DNA of 64,000 nucleotides from NCBI GenBank assembly GCA_029216955.1, contig JANAVB010042278.1:17404-81403 (forward strand). Direction: 5' to 3'. This DNA is from Iris pallida. Lineage: Eukaryota; Streptophyta; Magnoliopsida; Asparagales; Iridaceae. How positions within the stretch are numbered: position 1 is the first letter of the stretch; each line of letters begins with the position of its first letter. Under the pieces are notes generated by a model. That model was not told the DNA's origin, made no database searches, and was given only the letters and a program-made list of their open reading frames with translations. Position numbers and translations under genes: made by a program. Below, piece after piece: positions 48,706-58,686 of this stretch.

Positions 48706-49238
48706 TGGAGGCTGGGAAAATCAAGCAAAGACTCCAACAACACGAGCGTGTTTGAGCATGCAGGAAGAGTATTTACAGTTACCGAGAATCATCTACCATA
48801 TGAGATTGACATATTGAATTTAGAGACGAAAGGTGCTTGGGATGTCGATGGTGCTTGGTGTCGCCCTTTTACTAGCCATCCAAAGGTTTTCCTTGTTACT
48901 AGTGCCACAAATTTCAATATATGACATATATATGCGCCATCACTATTTCTTATGTGAATGCATGTATCATGCCTCTTGACAGAGCACCTGGTTCAGGAGA
49001 GCTAGTTGTTATGGGTGTCGATGTCAACAAGCCATACTATGTTCTTGGAGTAATCTCAGGTAAATATGTTATTATTGATTTAGGTACAGGTAACCGTCTT
49101 TCCAGCGTGGTAGGGTCAAATTATTACTTACTCACACACCATTGTATCTCTGGAAGCTGATGGGAAGAAGATGGTTCACAAGGCTGATCCAAAGTTTAAG
49201 ACGGGCACTTTGATTCATGAACTTTGCATAACAGAAAA
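48706..49238 (+). pseudogene. Captured carotenoid cleavage dioxygenase fragment, three exons
   Basis: CCD enzymes cut carotenoids or apocarotenoids using an Fe(II) held by four histidines. Exon A (48706-48885) encodes NTSVFEHAGRVFTVTENHLP and ends FTSHPK before a GT donor. Exon B (about 48983-49059) gives APGSGELVVMGVDVNKPYY and ends at CAG/GTAAAT. Exon C (49157-49238) gives ADGKKMVHKADPKFK and LIHELCITEK before GTAAGA. The His of FTSHPK and of LIHELCITE correspond to the first two iron ligands; the other two, and the N and C termini, are absent. It resembles the zaxinone-synthase-like CCD group by memory. The exon A/B junction appears out of frame. Inside a CACTA transposon, this is a transduplicated fragment rather than a working gene. 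Confidence 0.8.
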
Positions 49239-49836
49239 GTAAGATATTCTCACTATGGGAATTTATCACCATAAAGAGCCAAGATATTCTTAATTACTAC
49301 CTGTATTCTAAGGATCTGCGATTATTAGGATATTATATCTGTCACAGGTAGATAAAAAGTGTATGTAACTGTGTTCTGTTGCTCTATTGCTTCAATCCAG
49401 TTCAGGTTCATGAACCTGTCAAAACTCCTAAGTGTGAGAAAAAGTATTTGGTAATAAAAAATTATGTTTCCGAAACAAATTGGAACTACTGAAAGCCAAT
49501 GTACTAAACATCTAAGGTTCACAAAGTTTTTTTTTTTTGCCAAACACAGTTAAGATTTTCCAAACAAACAGTAAGGACTGAAAGGCAATAGACTAAAAGT
49601 TTATAATTAGCAATAAAAAATTCCAAACAAACAAGTTCGACAGTTAAAATCTACTATATTAAAATTTAATAGCCAACCATCGTGATTGGAAGAAAATAGA
49701 TCATATCATGGCATTCATTCAGTAAGTAAATACTCATATGAAGAGTATCTTAGTACCAGCATTCGGAGTAACACTCTTGTCCGGTTGTACAAAAAAAAGA
49801 AGTCATGCTTGCGCTGAATGTTGCTTCCAAACTGAT

Positions 49837-50061
49837 CTAGTAGCCATCAGTTTCTCCAAGATTCTTGCCCATTTCTGAAGCAATTCTTGCTGAAACAGAT
49901 ATGGCAGATATATAACATGGTTGAGTGCAGATAATGTTGCAATCTGCTCCACAAAGATGTGTTATTTCTTCTTCCAGTATAAACTGGGGTAATTGTATGG
50001 TTTTGCCACAACCTGTTTCTCCATAAACAACTAATACATGCATTATCAAAGCTCGTGAAAA
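49837..50061 (-). pseudogene. Captured DExH-box RNA helicase fragment
   Basis: The minus strand reads [20 protein letters not shown] and then [22 protein letters not shown]. The first part is the Walker A (motif I, GETGCGKT) and the second motif Ia (TQPRRISAISVAAR in intact family members; here RR is CY) of plant DExH helicases of the DHX36/DExH3 type. It ends at a stop after NLGETDGY, where family members continue GYQIRLE. Only about 70 residues remain, without the DExH motif, so it cannot be active. It is opposite in direction to the CCD fragment, which argues for two separate captures in the same CACTA element. It lies 170 bases left of the Copia LTR. Confidence 0.8.
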
Positions 50062-50225
50062 AATAAGTACAAGTAGCTAACCACCAATATTATGGACCTT
50101 AAGCTCTCCTAGAACTTTAAAAAGTTTGTGTTAGTAGGAATTGAGTTACCCATGAATCAAAAGTTACTTGCAACCAATACATGACGATTCCTTTAGATGC
50201 AATGCAAAGTAAGTTAATGTGATAC

Positions 50226-50349
50226 TGTAGAAAATAATAGTTGGGATGAATTTTATTGATGGACTACTTCACTACTTATAGGGAGTCTAGCTCCTCTACA
50301 TACTACAAATTCCGATGTGGGACTAAAAGTCCCTTATTGATTCTCAACA
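50226..50349 (-). repeat. 3' LTR of the Copia element (124 bp)
   Basis: Plus strand TGTAGAAAATAATAG...GATTCTCAACA; no difference seen from 55715-55838. Confidence 0.93.
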
Positions 50350-50363
50350 CTCCCCCTCAAGAT
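50350..50363 (-). other. Polypurine tract of the Copia element
   Basis: Minus strand CATCTTGAGGGGGAG directly before the LTR; typical of plant Copia elements. Confidence 0.75.
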
Positions 50364-52672
50364 GGGCGATAGATATTAATCATCCCCATCTTGTTACATA
50401 GCTTTGACAGACTCAATGAAAGACAGTCTGCCACTTGTTCTTCTGAGCGAACATAGTCAATCTTCAGTATCCCTTGTTCCAGCTTTTCCTTGATGAAGAA
50501 TCGATCGATCTCGATGTGCTTCGTTCTGTCGTGCTGAACCGGATTGTTCGCTATACTTATCGCAGCTTGACTATCGCTCTGAAGGTGCAATGGTGTCCCC
50601 TTGTCTAGCTTCAACTCTGTCAGCAGCGCCTTTACCCATAGCAATTCTGATACTTCTAGAGCCATTGTTCTGTATTCTGCTTCAGCTGTCGACCGTGCTA
50701 CCACTGACTGTTTCTTGCTTCTCCATGAAACCAGGTTTCCTCCTACAAAAACACAGTACCCTGTGGTAGACCTTCTGTCGTCTATGCAGCTTGCCCAGTC
50801 TGCATCGCAGTATCCCTCAACATCTGTGCATCCATTCTTCTTGAACCACAGTCCTTTTCCCGGCGTCCCTTTCAGATATCTTAGGATCTGAAATACTGCA
50901 TACATATGACCCGTTCTTGGATCATGCATATAGCGGCTTACAACACTTACTGCAAATGAGATATCAGGGCGAGTATGCCCTAGATAAATCAGTCTGCCTA
51001 CTAGCCTTTGATACCTTTCGCGATCAACATGCTCTCCTGCTTCTGCTCCCATCTTGTACTTCTGGTCAATTGGAGTGACTGCTGCTCGGCATCCCATCAT
51101 TCCTGTCTCCTTCAGCAGATCTAGTGCATATTTCCTTTGTGAGAGAACAATTCCTTGTTCACCATTACACACCTCGATACCCAAAAAGTATCTCATCTCT
51201 CCCAGGTCCTTCACCTCAAACTCTTTGGCGAGTTTCGTCTTCAGCTTAGTGATCTCATCAGCATCATCACCTGTGATTACTATATCATCCACATATACAG
51301 CAAGTATAGTTATGTGGCCTCTTGCATGCTGGAGGAAGACCGTGTGATCTGCATTTGTCTGATGGTACCCCATGCCAGTGACAGCCTTTCTGAATCTGTC
51401 AAACCAGGCTCGAGGAGATTGCTTCAGCCCGTACAGCGACTTCTTCAGTTTGCACACTTTTTCATGTGACGTTCCTTCACCTGAATCTGACACAGAGTAG
51501 CACCCCGGAGGAGTCTCCATGTAAACTTCTTCTTGTAGGTCTCCATGAAGAAATGCGTTCTTTACGTCTAACTGGTGTAGCTTCCACCCATAGTTTGCTG
51601 CAATGGAGACCAGTGTTCTTACGGTACTCATCTTCGCTACTGGGGCAAAAGTCTCATCATAATCGATACCATATGTCTGGGTATAGCCTTTTGCAACCAG
51701 TCTCGCCTTGTATCGTTCAACTTTTCCTTCTGGTGTCTCCTTCACTGTGTAAACCCATTTGCATCCCACAGCTTTCTTCCCTTCAGGTAATGGCACCAGC
51801 TCCCATGTCTTATTTTTCTCTAGTGCCCCAAGTTCTTCCATCATTGCGGCTTTCCATCTTGGGTCCTTCTTTGCTTCCTGCCAATTCTTAGGTAAAGAAG
51901 TAGAGTCTAACGAAGTGAGGAATGTTTGATAAGTCGGAGAAATATTAGAATAAGATAGGTAGTTGGCGATATCATGTTCATAATCTTTATAACGAATAGG
52001 AGCCTTTTCCGCATTAATGCGAGAAGACCTCCTTAAGGGAGCAATGGGTGGTGGAGAAAGCATACCATCCGAATCGGAGAGATCCGCTTCCGAATCCGAG
52101 CGATCCGGTGCGGGAGTAACATCTTCAGGAGTCGGGGCAGGAGTAGACGAGGGACTTGGCACTATAGGCACAGGGTACGGCATAGTACTGGACCTCTGTT
52201 GTCTTCTTCTGTAAACTTGGAGCTCCTTTTCCCTTGTCTGCTTCTCCCCCTGCGTAATGTACGTATTGTCTTCTTCATCCTCCGTATCAGTATCAGTGAT
52301 GTTGTCTCCCCCTTTCTGCCAGTCTGTCACGACAGGACAAGGTACCGATCCGACAACGACGTTTGGGCGTACTACCTCCCCCTCACGTCTAACACCCGCT
52401 GTGTGAGACGTGTTCCCAAACGCAGAACCTTCGTCCGAACCATAATAAGGTTCCAGCTCTCTGAATGTAACGTCCATGCTTACAAACAGCTTCCGTTCAA
52501 CCGGGCTCCAGCATACGTAACCCTTCTGTGTCCCGGTGTACCCAACAAAGATACACTTAAGTGCTCGAGGATCCAGCTTACCAACACCAGGCCTGTTATT
52601 GTGGACGAAGAATACACAACCAAATACTTTCGGAGGAACGGTGTACGCAGTTGTCCCCGTGAGCATTTCCAA
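50357..52672 (-). CDS. Copia pol, second part: end of integrase, reverse transcriptase, RNase H
   Basis: This 771-codon frame is the continuation of the frame upstream, in phase, after one TGA at about 52682. Residues 1-80 are the integrase C-terminal part (GYTGTQKGYVCWSP). A Pro/Ser/Asp linker with the KAPIRYKDY motif spans about 100-260. The reverse transcriptase follows: WELVPLPEGKKAVGCKWVY (290-308), QLDVKNAFLHG (367-377) and the catalytic YVDD (460-463). RNase H has DADW (623-626), AEAEY (663-667) and SDSQAA (699-704) with the acidic residues in place. All catalytic motifs seen are intact. It makes and degrades the RNA strand during reverse transcription in the cytoplasmic particle. The C terminus (ADCLSLSLSKLCNKMGM) is slightly shorter than the usual ADCLTK-type ending. 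The initial Met is internal, not a real start. Confidence 0.9.
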   Translation of the reverse strand: MEMLTGTTAYTVPPKVFGCVFFVHNNRPGVGKLDPRALKCIFVGYTGTQKGYVCWSPVERKLFVSMDVTFRELEPYYGSDEGSAFGNTSHTAGVRREGEVVRPNVVVGSVPCPVVTDWQKGGDNITDTDTEDEEDNTYITQGEKQTREKELQVYRRRQQRSSTMPYPVPIVPSPSSTPAPTPEDVTPAPDRSDSEADLSDSDGMLSPPPIAPLRRSSRINAEKAPIRYKDYEHDIANYLSYSNISPTYQTFLTSLDSTSLPKNWQEAKKDPRWKAAMMEELGALEKNKTWELVPLPEGKKAVGCKWVYTVKETPEGKVERYKARLVAKGYTQTYGIDYDETFAPVAKMSTVRTLVSIAANYGWKLHQLDVKNAFLHGDLQEEVYMETPPGCYSVSDSGEGTSHEKVCKLKKSLYGLKQSPRAWFDRFRKAVTGMGYHQTNADHTVFLQHARGHITILAVYVDDIVITGDDADEITKLKTKLAKEFEVKDLGEMRYFLGIEVCNGEQGIVLSQRKYALDLLKETGMMGCRAAVTPIDQKYKMGAEAGEHVDRERYQRLVGRLIYLGHTRPDISFAVSVVSRYMHDPRTGHMYAVFQILRYLKGTPGKGLWFKKNGCTDVEGYCDADWASCIDDRRSTTGYCVFVGGNLVSWRSKKQSVVARSTAEAEYRTMALEVSELLWVKALLTELKLDKGTPLHLQSDSQAAISIANNPVQHDRTKHIEIDRFFIKEKLEQGILKIDYVRSEEQVADCLSLSLSKLCNKMGMINIYRPS

Positions 52673-52681
52673 AGGCGTCTT

Positions 52682-54946
52682 TCAGTCCAGTAAATGAGAG
52701 GGCATCCTGTTGATGAGATAAGAGGCTGTCAAGACAGCCTGCCCCCACAAAAATTTAGGGACATTCATAGCCAGCATCATTGTCCGAGCCACCTCCAGCA
52801 GGTGCCTATTCTTTCGTTCGACAACACCATTTTGAGCCGGTGTATAAGCACAAGAGTTTTGATGCAGTATACCATGAGAGGATAAATACGCAGCAAACCT
52901 CTTATGGGTATATTCCGTCCCATTATCTGACCGGAAACACTTAACACGAGCATTATACTGTGTCCGCACCCGTTGATGGAAGCTTTGAAATGCCTCGAAA
53001 ATATCACTTTTATTCTTCAGCAGGTAGACCCACGTTACGCGGGTAGAGCAGTCGATAAAAGTAACAAACCATCTATAACCGTTAACACCGTTTGTAGGAC
53101 AAGGGCCCCACACATCAGAATGAATCATATCAAAAGCAGCAGAACATCGATGCCCAGAATGCACATAGGAGCTTCTGGTATGTTTTCCCAACTCACAAGA
53201 ATCACAAACTAACAACTCTTTATTTGCTTTTTGATATAATGACGGATACAGTCGACCAATAACGGAAAAAGAAGAATGTCCTACACGCTGATGTTGGAGG
53301 AGCAGTTCGGCTTTGACACTTCGACTTCGGACTTCCGGTTGGGCGTCTGCAACCAAAGATGCCAGTGCTCTATCCAGACCGTTCCTGTCCAAGTACCATA
53401 GACCCTTATGCCATGTGCCAGTGCCTAGTCGTCTCCCCGTTCCCTTCTCCTGAAAAGTTACCTTAGGAATATCAAAGGAAACAATACAGTTTAGATCAAG
53501 GATAATGGCGCTAATGGAAATAAGATTGACAGGAAAGGAAGGAGCATGTAAGACATTAGATAGAGTGATGGAAGGAGTGCAATCAACAATGCCTTTACCC
53601 GTAACCGGCCTGTAGGTACCATCAGCAGTCTGAATGCTTTCTGGCGGCGTTAGAGGAGAGTATTCCCGGAACTCTCCTCGGGACCCCGTGACATGGCAAG
53701 ATGCCCCAGAGTCCATAATCCAAGCTGGCTGAGAGACAGATGCAAGAGCACGCGGAGGTATACCGGCACTGGTTTGGGAGAAGTAAGTGCAGTAATCTCC
53801 TGTAGCGGACGGCGCCCCAGGAATGACTTGTCTTTCACCAGAACCAAGCTTTGAGCCGCGCATCTTCTCGAGAACTTCCCTCTCAAATGGAGTGATGTCC
53901 GCCAGCTGATTGTCCCCACCTTCATCCGCCAGATGCGCCTTATTGCCTCCAGAGTAAGTGCCCCTTCCACCACCGCAGCTGCCTCGACCACCTCGTCGTC
54001 CACCGCGACCACGACCCCGACCATTCGAGGGAGTCCGTGTCGGTTTTGGGCAAAAGCGGATGTAATGTCCTGTGTCACCACAGTTGTGGCAAACTCCTCC
54101 CGTAGAAGGAGGCTGTGTGAAAGTGGCAAGAGCAGATGTGTCAACTCCGGCCTGCTCCCCCTGGGAGATACCCTTGGTAGGCATCAGCTTCAACCGTGCT
54201 TCTTCTTGTGCCATGGCAGCTATGGCGTCCTCTAATGTCGGCAGCGTCGGTTGTGCGAGAAGGACATTCCGCCGTTGCTCAAACGCTGGGTTGAGCCCCT
54301 TCAAAAACTTCATCATCCGTTGCCGCGAAATATAATCCAGAAATTTCTGGAAATATTTGGCAAAAGTCGGTTCAACCTGAGCATCCTCCATGCCAAGAGG
54401 ATCATAATGGTCAAGATCAGACCAGTACTTCTTCAACAAGGCAGCGTACTCAGAGATGGTACGATCGTCTTGGATTACCCTATCGAGCTCATCCTGCAGT
54501 TGGAAGACTCGCATGGGGTTACCCGAACCGGAGTACATGTTCTTCAACGTTCTCCAGATATCAGCAGCTCCCTCCATTGCTTCAATGTTACCCGACACTT
54601 GGTCGGTCAAAGAGGCTGTCAACCAACCAGCCACGACATTGTTGACAATGTCCCATACAGCAAACTCCTTCGAGGAGTGATCGACAGGGGCCGTAGTGTG
54701 GCCATCAACATAACCAACCAAGCCACGTCCCTTCAGCGTCCGCATCGCCTGCCGCGACCATTTCAAGTAGTTGGTCGTGCCTTCCAACTTCGTCTCCAGC
54801 TTGTCCAACTTCCCCATTTTGTACAGTGACGGATCCACATCAGTATGGGTCACGCGTGGGGTCGCCTCCGGTAATCTCTTGGTCAGGAGATCCTCGACTA
54901 GGGCATTCATTTCTTCTGCTGTCAACTTCTCATAGATGGAATCCAT
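52682..54946 (-). CDS. Copia gag-protease-integrase, first part of polyprotein
   Basis: 754 codons from ATG at 54946. Gag spans roughly residues 45-260 (KLEGTTNYLKWSRQAM is the conserved N-terminal block). The zinc knuckle CHNCGDTGHYIRFC is at 286-299, followed by a Gly/Arg-rich stretch. The aspartic protease active site DSGA is at 412-415. The integrase zinc-binding region has His552/His557 and Cys581/Cys584; the catalytic triad is Asp611, Asp674 and Glu710, the last two with the DD35E spacing. The frame ends NRMPSHLLD then TGA, and continues in phase as KTPLEML, so a single point change would explain the stop. Family members are one uninterrupted polyprotein; translation here would yield a product without reverse transcriptase unless the stop is read through. 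Confidence 0.92.
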   Translation of the reverse strand: MDSIYEKLTAEEMNALVEDLLTKRLPEATPRVTHTDVDPSLYKMGKLDKLETKLEGTTNYLKWSRQAMRTLKGRGLVGYVDGHTTAPVDHSSKEFAVWDIVNNVVAGWLTASLTDQVSGNIEAMEGAADIWRTLKNMYSGSGNPMRVFQLQDELDRVIQDDRTISEYAALLKKYWSDLDHYDPLGMEDAQVEPTFAKYFQKFLDYISRQRMMKFLKGLNPAFEQRRNVLLAQPTLPTLEDAIAAMAQEEARLKLMPTKGISQGEQAGVDTSALATFTQPPSTGGVCHNCGDTGHYIRFCPKPTRTPSNGRGRGRGGRRGGRGSCGGGRGTYSGGNKAHLADEGGDNQLADITPFEREVLEKMRGSKLGSGERQVIPGAPSATGDYCTYFSQTSAGIPPRALASVSQPAWIMDSGASCHVTGSRGEFREYSPLTPPESIQTADGTYRPVTGKGIVDCTPSITLSNVLHAPSFPVNLISISAIILDLNCIVSFDIPKVTFQEKGTGRRLGTGTWHKGLWYLDRNGLDRALASLVADAQPEVRSRSVKAELLLQHQRVGHSSFSVIGRLYPSLYQKANKELLVCDSCELGKHTRSSYVHSGHRCSAAFDMIHSDVWGPCPTNGVNGYRWFVTFIDCSTRVTWVYLLKNKSDIFEAFQSFHQRVRTQYNARVKCFRSDNGTEYTHKRFAAYLSSHGILHQNSCAYTPAQNGVVERKNRHLLEVARTMMLAMNVPKFLWGQAVLTASYLINRMPSHLLD

Positions 54947-55702
54947 GACTTCTGCAACTGCAATCAGTGAGGTGTTGTTGTTTCCGGAGTCGTCTTCTTT
55001 GGAGTCGTCTTCATCTTAGTCAGCTACCGGGGGGAAACAACAAAACGAGATCCCTCACTGATATGTCGTAGTTTATACGACCAACTAGAACCGCGTCATG
55101 ATAACGCGTTCGGACGGCTCAAGGATAACCAACGTAGTTGTGCCCCCTTGCATGAGACAAACCAGAGGTATACCAGCCGTGCAGAAACGATTGTAAAGAC
55201 AACGTTTCTGAGATACGAAGATCTAAAGAGATTTCGTATTCGTAGCAGAGCTTCTAAAAAGAAGGTACTAATTCTCGAAGGCAACTACAGAGATCTTCTA
55301 AAGAGAAGGAACTCTGATTCTCGAGGCAACTACATAGATCTTCTAAAGAGAAGAAATCTGCTTTTTTTTTTTGTGTTTTTTTGTGTTTTTTTGTGTTTTT
55401 TTTGGAAACAACAAAAGGAAAACCCTAAAAAGGGTGCTGTAGCAGCAGTAAAGGGGCGGGTTGGGGGGGCGGGGGGGCGGCGCTGGAGGGGGGGAAGGGG
55501 GCCGGCGGGTCAGCGGGGGGGGGGGGGGGCGCGGGTTAGCGGGGGGGAGGGGGGCGCGGGTCAGCGGGTGGGGGGGAAAGGGGGGGTCGGGGGGGGGGGG
55601 GGGGAAGAGGGGCTGCTCCGGGAGGGGGGGGGGGGGGTGCTGCTCTGGGAGGGGGCTAAATTTTTTTTTTTTTTTTTTTGTGGAGAGAGAGAGAGAGTTA
55701 TG
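54947..55702 (-). other. 5' leader of the Copia element with low-complexity tracts
   Basis: Between primer site and gag start. 55340-55405 is T-rich, 55450-55645 is almost pure G on the plus strand (C on the transcript strand), 55657-55680 is a T run and 55682-55698 a GA run. The frame at 55148-55726 plus is an artefact of this composition. Confidence 0.75.
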
Positions 55703-55714
55703 GCTCTGATACCA
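55703..55714 (-). other. Primer binding site of the Copia element
   Basis: Minus strand TGGTATCAGAGC (tRNA-iMet type), directly adjoining the 5' LTR. Confidence 0.9.
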
Positions 55715-55838
55715 TGTAGAAAATAATAGTTGGGATGAATTTTATTGATGGACTACTTCACTACTTATAGGGAGTCTAGCTCCTCTACATACTACAAATT
55801 CCGATGTGGGACTAAAAGTCCCTTATTGATTCTCAACA
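55715..55838 (-). repeat. 5' LTR of the Copia element (124 bp)
   Basis: Partner of 50226-50349; followed by the duplicated GATAC. Confidence 0.93.
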
Positions 55839-55843
55839 GATAC

Positions 55844-58120
55844 TAAACATGATTATGAAGGAAAGAAAAACATGAAACCAGCTGCAATCTCTGTAAGGAA
55901 GGAAATAGTTGTCTTTGTTTAGGAGAATTCGCACACTAATTGCACCAAACCTCTAGTTTTTGACTGGCCCTTCGATGCAACATTCAGATAATATTGGTCT
56001 TTTGGTCCTATTTATTGAGAAATATCTGTTAGGAAGGAAAACCCAATTAGGATAATTAGAAGATATAGTCGGTAGTACTATACATATATACCTGGATATT
56101 TAATATCTCATTTTGCCATTCCTTGTCCACCATATGTGTTTTATATTATTATTGCCTCTTATATTTGTTGTTTAGATGAGATTCTCAGGAACTTAGCTTG
56201 AAAATGTGATTCCTATGTAACAGGTCTAATTCCACATATTTTATAAGTGTACCAATAATGTTTTCCAATATTTGTAGGTAAAGAAATACAATGTCTTGCT
56301 CATAGGGGTGCACATGTCCATCTGACAGTGTAGGTGTCTACTTGTTTGCATGTAAATTGCTTTTAGTCTCTATTGCAAGGTGTAGTTTGAAATGTTGAAT
56401 GATGTGCCTCTACTGCAGGAATTGCTTCAGCTGTTGAGAGCTTAATATGAGCTCATAGTTTTCTCTGTTTGTGGCACAATCTGATGAAAGCTGAAGAGAA
56501 ATACCAAACTAGAGTTTAAGTAATCCATGTGGATGTGTCTACCAAACTAGAGTTTATCTGTATCCTTATAAACCAATGCAAATTTCTTAGGAACCATGTA
56601 AAAATATACATCAAGTTCCACAAACAACTGAAATTTTATGACAGTAAAAAACCCAAAGTTCGTTTATCTGTACCAATATATAAAGTTGAACATATCAAGA
56701 TTTAGATCACATGATGAGTTCCAATCTCAATGGTAAACCAGTGAAGTATAAGTTATCTGGCCAAAATCTTTATAGCTTATTTGTGCTAGAAGACATTTTG
56801 TAGTTGATCACAACTTCATTTATGGTATAAAATAGCAAGATATCATTGGCATGCTCCTAAGCGTCCTTAGGAGTCAACTTATATTTCTTTTGCACTATAA
56901 TATTCTTAACTTCCGTAATTTTGCAGTTAAAGAGTGAGGACTCAATCGAAACATCGAATGCGACCATCTACTCAAAGTATTTACTCTTGTGGAAGGGCAT
57001 ATTCCAGTTTTGCTCTTGTGGAAAAAATATTTACTTGCTTAAACCTAAAAGTCCTGCACAAGACCGGTTTTTTCCTGTTCGAGTTTCATAAGATTTGGGT
57101 TACTTTTGGTTTGCAGGTCAGTAGGTTTATGGGGAACATTTAAGAGAGTTTTATCAACATCAGGTTAGTCTCAATGACTAATGCTATTACTTTATAGTTA
57201 GTCGCCTATATAAAGGCCTTTTGTCAATTATGATGGTCAAAGATTGTTAATCTTTTAGGTTCTTCTATGTAGATCAATGATCACTTTCTATTTTGGTTAC
57301 TAACATTAGTCATTGAGGCTGGAGATTGTAACTCATTAGGAAAGAGCTTATTAGAGTTATAGCACAAGTCATTCTTGTTCCATTCTGTAATTCATGGGTC
57401 AATGAAACCTAACGACTAACAGATAACGTGAGATAAAATTATTGTAAAAAAAAGAATATGCTACAACCTGTAGTCTTAAGAACTACACTAATACTGTCTT
57501 ACTTTTTGATTCATCTGTAGTTTCGTCGGTTCAGAATATAGATTTTGCCCTTCTTTTAACCCTAATTTTCTTCTTGTTCTCTCTTCTTCTTAGCTTCTAT
57601 TCCCTTCTTCTTTTTTTTGTTTAGGGTTTTTACCTCATTGTTGCTGCTATTGAATTTACATTTTTTTTTCTTGTATATACTTGCATAATATTCTAAACAG
57701 TCTCTTTATTAATTTATGCAGGTCATTAAAGATTGATCATCACAAAGACAGGAGCTGCATATGCAATTGATCATCAGTTTATATTTATAGATTACTCTAG
57801 GTTTTATGTACCAACTAGTTTGGATACTCTTTATTTTATAAGTACTAAATATTACTTCTCTTCATGTTATATGTACTGAATTTTGAAGAGCAATATAATT
57901 ACTTTTTAAGGATTGATATAATTACTTTTTATGTTGGTATTGTTTATAACTACTTTAGAGTTAGTCGCCTATATAAAGGCCTTTTAGAATTTGTGAAGGT
58001 TAGTTCTGGTCTACATTGGAAAGTCGATGGGGGTGTTCTTGGAAGATGAGCACAATCATGCATACCCTCTTCTACAATAATTGTGTGATATTGTATCGTG
58101 TGTTGTATTTCAATATATAA
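55844..58120. other. CACTA interior, right part
   Basis: About 2.3 kb of AT-rich sequence without a recognised gene. A short block, TAGTCGCCTATATAAAGGCCTTTT, occurs twice (57201-57224 and 57962-57985). Confidence 0.45.
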
Positions 58121-58672
58121 TGACAATGACAAAAAAAAAATCTCGTGACAAAATTTATTTGCCACCAAACATATAAAGTGAACACTACGGTGATAACATT
58201 TACTAAATATATAAGTATACAGTGACAACAATAGAAGTGTTACTGCAAGTATTTACAATGATGACATGTACTTGTCACTAAACACATACGTTTATTGTGA
58301 CAACAATAAAAGTGTTACTAAATTTTTTTTGTGATATCAAACGTCGTCACATAAATAATTTTTATTTAAAAAATTTATATTTATTTTTAATTACAATAAA
58401 ATGCTATTGTGACAATACTGTGCGTCACTTATAACATTTTTAGTGACGCATTTGTTGTCACAAAAAGTATACTATCACTGACAACGTATTCTTGTCAGAA
58501 TAGATAACTTTCTGTGACAACGTATTTCAGTCGTCACTTATTCTTTTAGCTACGGAGGTATATGCTACGAAAGTATGTCGTCACTGTACTCGTCACAGAA
58601 GATGTGTTGTGACGAGTTTCATAACCTCTGTGACAACTTTACATGTCACAGAAACCATGTTTTCTTGTAGTG
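58121..58672. repeat. Right subterminal repeat zone and TIR of the CACTA element
   Basis: Dense TGACAA / TTGTCAC / GTGACG words, ending CATGTCACAGAAACCATG and the TIR TTTCTTGTAGTG. Confidence 0.8.
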
Positions 58673-58686
58673 CCACCACAAAAACA

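Larger units (their letters stand above)
50226..55838 (-). mobile_element. Ty1/Copia retrotransposon, nearly intact, nested in the CACTA element
   Basis: LTRs of 124 bases (50226-50349, 55715-55838) look identical by eye and are flanked by the perfect target duplication GATAC (50221-50225, 55839-55843). The primer site TGGTATCAGAGC abuts the right LTR and a polypurine tract abuts the left LTR, so it reads leftward. One long gag-pol frame (54946 to 50357) is interrupted by a single stop codon. The domain order protease-integrase-RT-RNase H is that of Copia. Lineage was not assigned. Confidence 0.95.
41809..58672. mobile_element. CACTA (En/Spm-type) transposon, apparently a gene-capturing Pack-CACTA
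   Basis: Termini are CACTACAAGAAA (41809-41820) and its inverse TTTCTTGTAGTG (58661-58672), flanked by the 3-base target duplication CCA (41806-41808 and 58673-58675), diagnostic of the CACTA superfamily. Subterminal zones are full of TGACAA/TTGTCAC words. No TnpD-like transposase is recognised, so it is probably non-autonomous. It holds fragments of at least two host genes and a nested Copia element (50226-55838); its own DNA is about 11.2 kb. Confidence 0.92.

Noticed and set aside
55148..55726. 192-codon glycine-rich protein on the plus strand
   Set aside because: It is a by-product of the G-rich low-complexity leader of the Copia element.
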